5,214 nt of DNA from an uncultured Selenomonadales bacterium (lineage in GTDB: Bacteria; Bacillota; Negativicutes; Selenomonadales; Selenomonadaceae). Below are positions 1 through 5,214 of this stretch, in pieces. The DNA lies in the NCBI GenBank assembly GCA_947305445.1, contig CAMZDU010000109.1:1-5214 (forward strand), read 5' to 3'. Each line of letters starts with the position of its first letter. The first letter of the stretch is position 1. Under the pieces are notes generated by a model that saw only the letters and a program-made list of their open reading frames with translations, was not told where the DNA came from and searched no databases. A program made the translations under genes and the position numbers.

Positions 1-112
1 CCTCCAGTCCGAGCGAAATCATCCGGTTGACTGCGTTGTTGCCTGCTCCGCCGACGACGATAACTTTAATTTTGGCGAACTTATACAAAGTATTGTCATC
101 AAGTTCAAACAC
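1..112 (-). CDS. ftsZ: Cell division protein FtsZ, N-terminal 37 codons (cut by the window edge)
   Basis: FtsZ is the tubulin-like GTPase that polymerises into the cytoplasmic Z ring and recruits the division machinery. Only the N-terminus is visible. It begins with a short acidic leader (VFELDDNTLYKFAKIK), followed by the first beta strand and glycine-rich nucleotide-binding loop KVIVVGGAGNNAVNRMI, the hallmark FtsZ start. The GTG start is chosen because AAGGAGG lies exactly 8 nt upstream. The nearer ATG at 119-117 is too close to that site and its frame stops after four codons. Compared with the usual GVGGGGxNAVNRM, the loop reads VVGGAGNNAVNRM, so two glycines are replaced by Val and Ala. 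In many Firmicutes ftsA lies directly upstream; here a decayed tnpB does. The tubulin signature GGGTGTG and the C-terminal tail lie outside the window, so a divergent FtsZ paralogue cannot be excluded. Confidence 0.9.
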   Translation of the reverse strand, partial: MFELDDNTLYKFAKIKVIVVGGAGNNAVNRMISLGLE

Positions 113-120
113 ATTTCATG

Positions 121-127
121 CCTCCTT
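121..127 (-). promoter_or_regulatory. Ribosome binding site of ftsZ
   Basis: On the minus strand AAGGAGG is followed by 8 nt and then GTG. The near-consensus site fixes the GTG at 112-110 as the start. The site lies at the very end of the tnpB-like relic, whose open frame reads straight through it. Confidence 0.85.
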
Positions 128-523
128 GACAAACTCCCCACGCGGGGGATTGTGCTATCATCAATCAATGCCTCTATAGCAAGGTCTGACACGGTTTCCT
201 GCAAGGGTCGTTGCTCTAACCCTTCGTTCAAAATATTTATGGTCGCATTCCGATCTCGGTCGTGCTTTTCTCCGCCGTTCGGACATTTCCATTTTCGGAT
301 TTTAAAAATTTTTTTTGGATTCTTGTATCCGCAACAATGGTACAGCTGACTTGATGCAAAAAATATTCCGACTTCAATTACAATCGTTCACTTCCGCACC
401 CATTTTAGCATTTAAAAACTTCAAAAGTAAAGAGCGGTTTATATCACCACTTTTATCAATTTCAAAATTACAAGAAACTTTCCCGCGAGTGTGTTGATTG
501 CCAAGCCGCTCAACAAAATTTTT
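128..523 (-). pseudogene. tnpB: Decayed 3' fragment of an IS200/IS605-family tnpB (OrfB)
   Basis: TnpB is the RNA-guided nuclease encoded in IS200/IS605 and IS607 elements. On the minus strand, codons from 387 to about 226 read IVIEVGIFFASSQ, then LYHCCGYKN, RKWKCPNGG and HDRDRNATINILNEGL. This is the C-terminal zinc ribbon and last RuvC motif of TnpB, with the Asp of HDRDxNA kept. The ribbon is damaged: the first Cys of the first CxxC is Tyr, and CPNC has become CPNG (GGC at 276-274, one base from TGC). Farther upstream, another frame (about 514-374) gives VERLG, TRGKV and KSGDINRSLLLKFL. These resemble the RuvC Glu motif (VEDLN-VKG) and the KSISDASWSELLRFL segment, so at least one frameshift and a small deletion near 388-411 separate the blocks. 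The N-terminal two thirds are absent. After NEGL the frame stays open past 128 into ftsZ, so the original stop is unclear. The C-terminal block is firm; the upstream extension is weaker. Confidence 0.8.
135..149 (-). other. GC-rich hairpin just upstream of the ftsZ ribosome binding site
   Basis: TCCCC (135-139) and GGGGA (145-149) form a perfect 5-bp stem around a 5-nt loop, on either strand. In the ftsZ transcript direction the stem ends 7 nt before AAGGAGG. No T tract follows, so it is not an intrinsic terminator. It may be a leftover of the right-end subterminal palindrome or guide-RNA stem that IS200/IS605 elements carry after tnpB, or a leader element affecting ftsZ translation. Only the pairing itself is seen; both roles are inferences. 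Confidence 0.4.
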
Positions 524-524
524 T
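492..524 (+). terminator. Terminator-like hairpin facing rightward, end of the tnpB relic
   Basis: TGTTGA (492-497) pairs with TCAACA (510-515) around a 12-nt loop, followed on the plus strand by AAATTTTTT (516-524). The shape suits a weak rightward intrinsic terminator, yet no plus-strand gene ends here. In the minus direction no T tract follows, so it does not clearly terminate the pnp operon. It could be an element-end structure of the transposon relic or chance. Confidence 0.25.
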
Positions 525-583
525 AGCTGAATTGCGCATTTAACTTCGCACGCAACCCGCCGAAGAATTCATCGAACGCGACT

Positions 584-967
584 TCAACGGCCGGCACTGA
601 CACCGTCTTTAATAAGTTCGGCGAGCTTTAGGCTTTCGCGTGTCGCGCCGTCAATTTTGGCAACCTCGTAGCGGCAATCCAGAAGCATTTTAATCGTCGC
701 GTCAATTTTTTTGAGTGTGAGGCCGTCCTCGTCGTCGACAATTTTTTTGAGCGATTGGCGGCAACTCTGCAAAAGTTCGTTCTTCAGCCGCGAACGATAG
801 CCGTTGCGAATCTCAATTTCCGACGCTAGGTTCGTCAGTTGCTCCATTGTGTGAATTGCCGCCAGGTAATCGTACTTCATTTGCGCGGACAATGGAGCCG
901 CCGCGCCGCCGCCGACAGAAATTCTGCCGTGTTCTATTGCTTCCTTAAATCGATCAATCGTTGCCAC
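584..967 (-). CDS. Unrecognised 127-residue protein, possibly frameshifted at its C-terminus
   Basis: I do not recognise this family. The GTG start is chosen because AAGGGGG lies 8 nt upstream and overlaps the stop codon of the membrane gene; an ATG at 1033 would force 53 bp of overlap. The protein is cytoplasmic in character, with no signal peptide or membrane segment. After a short N-terminal helix comes a Gly/Ala-rich stretch (SVGGGAAAPLS, residues 17-27). The rest looks almost wholly alpha-helical and charged, with possible coiled-coil segments at about 30-80 and 85-120. The frame ends in a TGA (586-584) right after KDGVSAGR. One base over, an uninterrupted frame continues with PAVEVAFDEFFGGLRAKLN and ends in TAA at 525-523. 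That stretch looks like genuine coding sequence, so the gene may be frameshifted (true or assembly error) and originally about 147 residues. It is the last gene of the pnp cluster, 14 nt from its neighbour, so probably co-transcribed. Confidence 0.6.
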   Translation of the reverse strand: MATIDRFKEAIEHGRISVGGGAAAPLSAQMKYDYLAAIHTMEQLTNLASEIEIRNGYRSRLKNELLQSCRQSLKKIVDDEDGLTLKKIDATIKMLLDCRYEVAKIDGATRESLKLAELIKDGVSAGR

Positions 968-975
968 GTCAAATG

Positions 976-982
976 CCCCCTT
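976..982 (-). promoter_or_regulatory. Ribosome binding site of the 127-residue gene
   Basis: AAGGGGG, whose first two bases are the last two of the TAA stop of the membrane gene, lies 8 nt before GTG at 967-965. It decides this start over the longer overlapping frame and suggests reinitiation after the upstream gene. Confidence 0.6.
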
Positions 983-2678
983 AGAATTTTTGCTTGCACA
1001 GACACCAAAGCAAATACGTGCCGAAAATTTCAAATGTCATCAGCATTGGAACAAATCCGACGCTAAGCCACTTCAACGGATTGTAATCGCCTTTCGCGTA
1101 AAGATATTCGCAGAACCAGGCAATGGCTAAGGCGTATGCAACCGACAACAGCAAATTTCCTGCGGCGATCGCGAGCAACACATATCCTCTGGCGGAAAAA
1201 CTTTTTTTGTTACGAATGATCGCCCACAGACTGCCGACGACGCCGACGCTTGCCGCAACGAACAACAGCGTTTGAATCACGGAGTAAAGCGCGAACATTT
1301 TTTCGAGGAAATTCATTGTCGCGTGCGTATAAAAACGCGGCTCGGCAAATTCGGCCAAATCCATGTTCAAAACTTTTGAAGCGCGATTCAAAGTTCGTTT
1401 GTCTTGAGCATTTTGAAAATCACTGCACGGCTCGTTAAATTGTAATGTCACGTGCACCAGATATTCCGCTGCCATTAACGGCAACAGCGAAAAAATTTCC
1501 TGCGTCGTCATGGAACCCATTGAAGAGACGAGCTGAAATCGGTCGTCGCGCTGAAGTTGTCCCGTCTCGAATGCGGCGTTGAGTTCGGCGTTGACTTTGC
1601 CCAAAAAATTTTCTTGGTCGGCCAAAGTTTTACACGTGCCCGAATCATACAACGTGCGCAACATCACCCAGCCGAGGAAGTCGCCGTCAATCGGGTGGGT
1701 TGTAATGTCTCCGTTAAACCAATCGGTGTGCCAAACGGCTTCGCGCAGTGCAGGAGCTTGACGCAGTGTTTCGGAGGCGTCGAAAGCTTGCGCAAGCGCG
1801 TTGGTCGGCGTCCAGATACTTGCCGTGCGCTCGTCGGATTTGATTTTGTAAATCAGTTGTTGAAATTTTCCAAGCTCGCCTTCAGTGCGGTTGTTAATCA
1901 GATACACGCCGAAACAAATTTTGTTGACGGACTTATAAGCAATCGTGCCGCCCGCGAAAATCATCAGCGGTATCATAAGTATTGCCACGCGCCTGAAAAT
2001 TTGCTCGCCGTCAAAAATTATTTTGACGAAACAAATTGTCGTCACCGACGCCAGACACATCAACAGCCAAATGCCGTCTTCTTTGACGTAGTAAGTCAGC
2101 GCGAAAAAAAATCCGAGTACTACCTCGAACGTAAGCAATCTGCGCGGCGGAAGTTTGTGTTTGATGAAGTGCCAAGCGAATTGAAGAGCCATAAGCGATA
2201 ACACAACAAAATACAGCGGCGGTATTGCGGCCGTCCTGTAAACGCGAACTCCGGGATATTCAAACGCCACCGGCGCGAACAACACGAACGCGAATATCGC
2301 CAGGTCGCATGCAAGATTTTTTTCGGCGGTTAACGTACGAAAGAGCGCGACGACACTCAGCGCGGCCAAAAACCATAGCAACGCGAGAAAATCCGTGTAG
2401 GCTATGCCCGTGAATTTGACGAGGCGCAACATCAGCGGGAAGCTCATATCCTTGACGAGCAAATCTTGCGGCGGGAGATTGTGCGTTATGAAGTGCCCGA
2501 TTAAATCTGCGTAACGTATCATCAACATGTCGTCGTGATAGGCCGTCGTTAAGATGTGACAGCCGGCCATGCGCCCAATTAACAGCCTCACCGCGAACAG
2601 CACACACGCCGCAAATAACCATGCCCGCGACTCGTGCTCAAGCAGATAACGCGTCGCCTCCGAAAAAAATTTTTTCAT
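981..2678 (-). CDS. Polytopic membrane protein resembling GT-C glycosyltransferases
   Basis: This complete 565-residue integral membrane protein probably transfers sugar from a lipid-linked donor on the outer face of the membrane. Hydrophobic segments lie at about 18-38, 96-114, 122-141, 153-172, 182-198, 203-221 and 230-247. A hydrophilic, probably extracytoplasmic stretch follows at about 250-455, then segments near 460-487, 498-522 and 537-560. The first loop carries [15 protein letters not shown] (Asp49-Asp50), in the place where GT-C enzymes keep acidic catalytic or metal-binding residues. Farther on come [18 protein letters not shown] (75-92), [10 protein letters not shown] (145-154) and [11 protein letters not shown] (196-206). 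These resemble a family of uncharacterised Firmicutes envelope proteins I recall by motif, not by search. The ATG overlaps the pnp stop as ATGA with no strong Shine-Dalgarno, suggesting translational coupling. Acceptor and donor are unknown; a non-enzymatic membrane protein of similar topology is possible. Confidence 0.75.
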   Translation of the reverse strand: MKKFFSEATRYLLEHESRAWLFAACVLFAVRLLIGRMAGCHILTTAYHDDMLMIRYADLIGHFITHNLPPQDLLVKDMSFPLMLRLVKFTGIAYTDFLALLWFLAALSVVALFRTLTAEKNLACDLAIFAFVLFAPVAFEYPGVRVYRTAAIPPLYFVVLSLMALQFAWHFIKHKLPPRRLLTFEVVLGFFFALTYYVKEDGIWLLMCLASVTTICFVKIIFDGEQIFRRVAILMIPLMIFAGGTIAYKSVNKICFGVYLINNRTEGELGKFQQLIYKIKSDERTASIWTPTNALAQAFDASETLRQAPALREAVWHTDWFNGDITTHPIDGDFLGWVMLRTLYDSGTCKTLADQENFLGKVNAELNAAFETGQLQRDDRFQLVSSMGSMTTQEIFSLLPLMAAEYLVHVTLQFNEPCSDFQNAQDKRTLNRASKVLNMDLAEFAEPRFYTHATMNFLEKMFALYSVIQTLLFVAASVGVVGSLWAIIRNKKSFSARGYVLLAIAAGNLLLSVAYALAIAWFCEYLYAKGDYNPLKWLSVGFVPMLMTFEIFGTYLLWCLCKQKF

Positions 2679-4972
2679 CTGTCACGTCTGTTTCTGCCGT
2701 CGCGGGAGTTGCGAAGGTCTTTTAAATCTTTAATCGTGCGTGATTCGCGGTGCGGACGGTCGGAGCTTCTGTCGGAGCGCGGGCGATCGTAGTTGCGCGA
2801 ACGCTCCTCACTGCGCGGGCGGTCGTAATTGCGCGGGCGATCTGAAGTTCTCGGCGGACGGTCGTTGCGCGGACGAGGTGCGCCTCCGTCAAGCAATGCA
2901 CGATGGCTGGCGTTGATGCGTCCCTTTTCGTCAATCTCGGTGATTTTGACGGTGAGCTTATCACCAACTTTAACGGCGTCCTCCACGGTCTCGACGCGCT
3001 TGTCGGACAGTTGCGAGATGTGGCACAGAGCTTCTTTGCCGAACGCAATTTCGACGAACGCGCCCGAAGGCATAAGTCGCGTGACGGTGCCTTCGTAAAC
3101 TTCGCCGACGGTAACTTCGTGAACAATCTGTTCGATAATCTCAATGGCGCGGTCGATGCCCTCGACACTTTTGCTCGTGACGAAAACTTGCCCGTCGTCG
3201 TGAATGTCAATTTCAACGCCGGTCTCTTCGATGATTTTGTTGACGACCTTGCCGCCCGTGCCGATAATCTCGCGGATTTTGTCGACGGCAACTTTAATCG
3301 TGCGAACACGCGGCGCGTAAGGTGACAAGTCGGGCGCAGGTTCGCTGATGACTTCGAGCATCTTTCCGAGAATGAAACTTCTGCCGCGTTTGGCTTGAGC
3401 AAGTGCATCAGCCAAAATTTCACGGGAGATGCCCGCAACTTTGATGTCCATTTGAATGGCCGTGACGCCTTCGGTCGTGCCGGCAACTTTGAAGTCCATG
3501 TCGCCGAGCGCGTCCTCCATGCCCTGTATGTCCGTTAAAATCGTGTGCGCGTCACCGTCTTTTACGAGACCCATTGCCACGCCGCTGACAGGCCGTTTAA
3601 TCGGAACGCCGGCTTGCATAAGGCTTAATGTACTGCCGCAGACGCTGCCCATTGAGCTGGAGCCGTTGCTCTCCAAAACTTCCGAGACGAGCCGAATCGT
3701 GTACGGAAAATCTTCAATAGACGGAATGACGGGAATTAACGCCCGCTCTGCAAGTGCGCCGTGACCAATTTCGCGGCGGCCGGGACTACGTGCGGGACGC
3801 GCCTCGCCGACGCTGTAGCCGGGGAAGTTGTAATGATGTATGTAATGCTTCGTGTATTCGGGTTCAAGCCCGTCGATAATCTGTTCGTCGCCGATTGAGC
3901 CGAGCGTCGTAATCGTCAAAACTTGCGTCTGTCCGCGCGTGAATAATCCGGAACCATGCGTCCGCGCAAAAAGTCCGACTTCGCAGGTGACGGGACGCAC
4001 CTCTTCGAGTTCGCGGCCGTCGGGACGAATTTTTTCGTGCGTGATCATTTTGCGGACGACTTCTTTTTCGAGCTTATAGAAGACCGCGCCGATATCTTTA
4101 GTTGCGTTGGGATAATCTTCGGCGGGAAATTTTTCTGTGAGTTCTTCGACGATTTCCGCTTTGAGTTCGTCGAGGGCGGCCTCGCGTGCGAGTTTGTCGG
4201 GATTGCGAATGACGGTATCAATTTTTTCCAAGGCACACTCTCTAACAGCCGCCGCAATGTCTTCGTCCGGCTGGAAGAGTGTGACAGCTTTTTTCTCCTT
4301 GCCGACGGCCGCCGCTATTTCCTCTTGGAACGCGACGAGCTTTTTAATCGCCTCGTGACCAAATAAAATCGCTTCCAGTACAACTTCTTCGGGCAACTCT
4401 TTGACGCCGGCTTCGACCATCATCACGGCATCTTTCGAGCCTGCGACAATCAAATCCATTTCGGAGACGTCGAGCTGTTCTTTCGTCGGATTGATGATGA
4501 ATTCGCCGTTGATGCGTCCGACGTGCACGCCGGCTATCGGGCCGCCGAAAGGAATGTCACTGACACACAGCGCACAACTTGCGCCGAACATGCCCGCGAA
4601 TTCCGGCGCGTTGTCCTCGTCGAAGCAAATAACCGTTGCGATAATTTGCACGTCGTTTCGGAAGCCGTCGGGGAAGAGCGGACGAATCGGCCTGTCAATC
4701 AGTCGGCTTTTGAGGATTGCACTTGTCTGGGGACGACCTTCGCGTTTGATGAACCCGCCGGGAATTTTGCCGGCCGAGTACATTTTCTCCTCGAAGTCGA
4801 CGGTCAGCGGGAAGAAATCGACGCCTTCTCGAGGTTCAGCCGACATCGTCGCCGCGACCAAAACCGCCGTGTCACCGTAGCGGACTAAGACTGCACCGTT
4901 GGCTTGCTTGGCCATTTTGCCGTGTTCGACGAGCAACTTTCTGCCGCCGAGTTCCATTTCAAATGTGTTCAA
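2675..4972 (-). CDS. pnp: Polynucleotide phosphorylase (polyribonucleotide nucleotidyltransferase)
   Basis: PNPase degrades RNA 3' to 5' by phosphorolysis, releasing nucleoside diphosphates, and can add 3' tails in reverse; it works as a cytoplasmic trimer in mRNA decay. All domains are present. The first RNase PH domain (about 10-225) has [20 protein letters not shown] (53-72) and [13 protein letters not shown] helical linker (about 235-310) follows. The second, catalytic RNase PH domain (about 312-540) has [15 protein letters not shown], the phosphate-binding [10 protein letters not shown] (437-446) and the acidic cluster [11 protein letters not shown] (Asp487, 491, 493). A KH domain (about 553-612) has the GTGG loop at 571-574, and an S1 domain spans 621-694. 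No key residue appears lost. Length is 765, against roughly 700-710 usual in Firmicutes, because of an Arg/Asp/Ser/Pro-rich, probably disordered tail (695-765). Start is TTG with AGGAGG 8 nt upstream; the first ATG (codon 6) would be 23 nt away. It overlaps the next gene by 4 bp. Confidence 0.98.
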   Translation of the reverse strand: MNTFEMELGGRKLLVEHGKMAKQANGAVLVRYGDTAVLVAATMSAEPREGVDFFPLTVDFEEKMYSAGKIPGGFIKREGRPQTSAILKSRLIDRPIRPLFPDGFRNDVQIIATVICFDEDNAPEFAGMFGASCALCVSDIPFGGPIAGVHVGRINGEFIINPTKEQLDVSEMDLIVAGSKDAVMMVEAGVKELPEEVVLEAILFGHEAIKKLVAFQEEIAAAVGKEKKAVTLFQPDEDIAAAVRECALEKIDTVIRNPDKLAREAALDELKAEIVEELTEKFPAEDYPNATKDIGAVFYKLEKEVVRKMITHEKIRPDGRELEEVRPVTCEVGLFARTHGSGLFTRGQTQVLTITTLGSIGDEQIIDGLEPEYTKHYIHHYNFPGYSVGEARPARSPGRREIGHGALAERALIPVIPSIEDFPYTIRLVSEVLESNGSSSMGSVCGSTLSLMQAGVPIKRPVSGVAMGLVKDGDAHTILTDIQGMEDALGDMDFKVAGTTEGVTAIQMDIKVAGISREILADALAQAKRGRSFILGKMLEVISEPAPDLSPYAPRVRTIKVAVDKIREIIGTGGKVVNKIIEETGVEIDIHDDGQVFVTSKSVEGIDRAIEIIEQIVHEVTVGEVYEGTVTRLMPSGAFVEIAFGKEALCHISQLSDKRVETVEDAVKVGDKLTVKITEIDEKGRINASHRALLDGGAPRPRNDRPPRTSDRPRNYDRPRSEERSRNYDRPRSDRSSDRPHRESRTIKDLKDLRNSRDGRNRRDR
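2777..2835 (-). repeat. 36-bp tandem repeat in the pnp tail (two copies of the conserved core)
   Basis: A 23-bp core at 2777-2799 recurs at 2813-2835 with two mismatches, exactly 36 bp (12 codons) apart. It encodes RNYDRPR at residues 714-720 and 726-732. Shorter related Arg-Pro-Asp units flank it (NDRPPR, SDRPR, SDRP). The phase-preserving period suggests the tail grew by in-frame duplication. Confidence 0.75.
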
Positions 4973-4980
4973 AATATTTT

Positions 4981-4986
4981 CCTCCT
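4981..4986 (-). promoter_or_regulatory. Ribosome binding site of pnp
   Basis: AGGAGG on the minus strand, 8 nt before TTG at 4972-4970. It decides the TTG start; the next in-frame ATG, five codons in, is too distant for this site. Confidence 0.85.
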
Positions 4987-4993
4987 AATCGTT

Positions 4994-5013
4994 TGTCGCG
5001 CTAACCTTCGACA
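4994..5013 (-). other. Small inverted repeat in the pnp leader
   Basis: TGTCG (4994-4998) and CGACA (5009-5013) can pair around a 10-nt loop, 7 nt upstream of the pnp Shine-Dalgarno. In E. coli, pnp autoregulates through a leader stem-loop processed by RNase III. Whether this short stem plays such a role here is only a suggestion; a 5-bp stem can arise by chance. Confidence 0.2.
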
Positions 5014-5036
5014 CGCGGCGGCAAGTTCCTTCAAAC

Positions 5037-5076
5037 AAAAAATCGGAGATGCCTCAATCGGTGCCTCCGATTTTTT
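5037..5076 (-). terminator. Intrinsic terminator upstream of pnp (bidirectional form)
   Basis: AAAAAATCGGAG (5037-5048) pairs perfectly with CTCCGATTTTTT (5065-5076), a 12-bp stem with a 16-nt loop that can fold further (5050-5053 with 5060-5063). The TCGGAG/CTCCGA core is GC-rich and flanked by A6/T6, so the hairpin has a T tract on both strands. On the minus strand it would end transcription of a gene beyond the right edge, 64 nt before the pnp start. In many bacteria that neighbour is rpsO, but no S15 C-terminus is visible here. It could also be a read-through or attenuating structure in a long pnp leader. I find no convincing sigma-70 promoter between it and pnp. Confidence 0.75.
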
Positions 5077-5214
5077 ATCGGTCAATCGAAAATTTTCTGC
5101 GACCGCTCAAAAATTTTTATTGGCAAGCCGCAAGTCTGCAGTTTCCGAAATGTGACAAAGCGTGGCGCGGCTTGGTCGTTTCGGAGTTAACGGGGTGCGC
5201 GTCTTGCCGCAATT
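5077..5214. other. Right-edge stretch with no assignable gene
   Basis: This is AT-rich next to the terminator, with CGGTC/GACCG arms (5079-5083 and 5101-5105) around the palindrome GAAAATTTTC (5088-5097). From about 5110 to the edge, two minus-strand frames stay open, ending in TGA at 5109-5107 and TAA at 5119-5117. Neither resembles a protein I know, so I do not call a coding end. Confidence 0.4.

Noticed and set aside
19..231. Minus-strand open frame of 70 codons covering the ftsZ start
   Set aside because: It is the read-through of the tnpB relic frame into ftsZ in the wrong phase; the part overlapping ftsZ has no protein character.
492..524. Main terminator of the pnp operon
   Set aside because: The T tract lies on the wrong side for minus-strand transcription, so at best it is a rightward terminator or an element-end hairpin.
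584..1033. Longer version of the 127-residue gene starting at an ATG at 1033
   Set aside because: It would overlap the membrane gene by 53 bp and has no suitable ribosome binding site, whereas the GTG at 967 has one at ideal spacing.
1557..2201. Plus-strand open frame of 214 codons opposite the membrane protein gene
   Set aside because: It is antisense to a clear membrane protein gene, with no recognisable domain and no ribosome binding site; a shadow of minus-strand codon bias.
2903..3325. Plus-strand open frame opposite the KH and S1 region of pnp
   Set aside because: It is a mirror of PNPase codons, rich in Asn/Asp/Phe/Val, with no independent signals.
2722..3486. Second minus-strand open frame of 254 codons inside pnp
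   Set aside because: It has low-complexity Arg/Ser/Ala/Lys composition typical of an out-of-frame reading of pnp, and lies wholly within the conserved PNPase frame.
5107..5214. C-terminal end of an upstream gene such as rpsO
   Set aside because: Two minus frames are open to the edge, but neither shows the conserved S15 ending (LGLRK-like) or any other family I know.
1..5214. A CRISPR array, tRNA or rRNA gene, or a new defence system
   Set aside because: No regularly spaced repeats, cloverleaf or rRNA-like segments were seen, and the genes present are housekeeping, membrane, unknown and a transposon relic; nothing supports a defence cassette.

Overview
The window looks like chromosomal DNA from a bacterium of the Firmicutes (Bacillota) type. 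The evidence is the style of the polynucleotide phosphorylase and of the FtsZ N-terminus, strong AGGAGG-like ribosome binding sites, and GTG/TTG starts. A Negativicutes-like host is my best guess, but the sequence does not prove it. All recognisable genes lie on the minus strand, so transcription runs from high to low coordinates.

In transcription order: (1) 5077-5214 is the right edge, with no gene I can name. (2) 5037-5076 is a strong hairpin with A/T tails, an intrinsic terminator that closes whatever lies upstream. (3) 2675-4972 is pnp (polynucleotide phosphorylase), complete, with a TTG start and an extra Arg/Asp/Ser-rich tail. (4) 981-2678 is a complete polytopic membrane protein resembling GT-C glycosyltransferases; it overlaps the pnp stop by 4 bp (ATGA). 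(5) 584-967 is an unrecognised 127-residue protein whose Shine-Dalgarno overlaps the stop of the membrane gene. Its reading frame appears to continue in another frame to 523. (6) About 128-523 is a decayed 3' part of an IS200/IS605-type tnpB gene. (7) 1-112 is the first 37 codons of ftsZ, which runs off the left edge.

Genes 3-5 are packed as one likely operon: RNA turnover, envelope glycosylation, unknown. ftsZ starts a separate block whose immediate upstream DNA is transposon debris. The debris reaches the ftsZ ribosome binding site, and a small GC-rich hairpin sits 7 nt before it.

I see no CRISPR array, tRNA, rRNA, intact mobile element or defence cassette. The points most worth a second look are the tnpB relic as the ftsZ leader, the apparent frameshift in the 127-residue gene, the tail on PNPase, and the translational coupling of pnp to a membrane glycosyltransferase-like gene.
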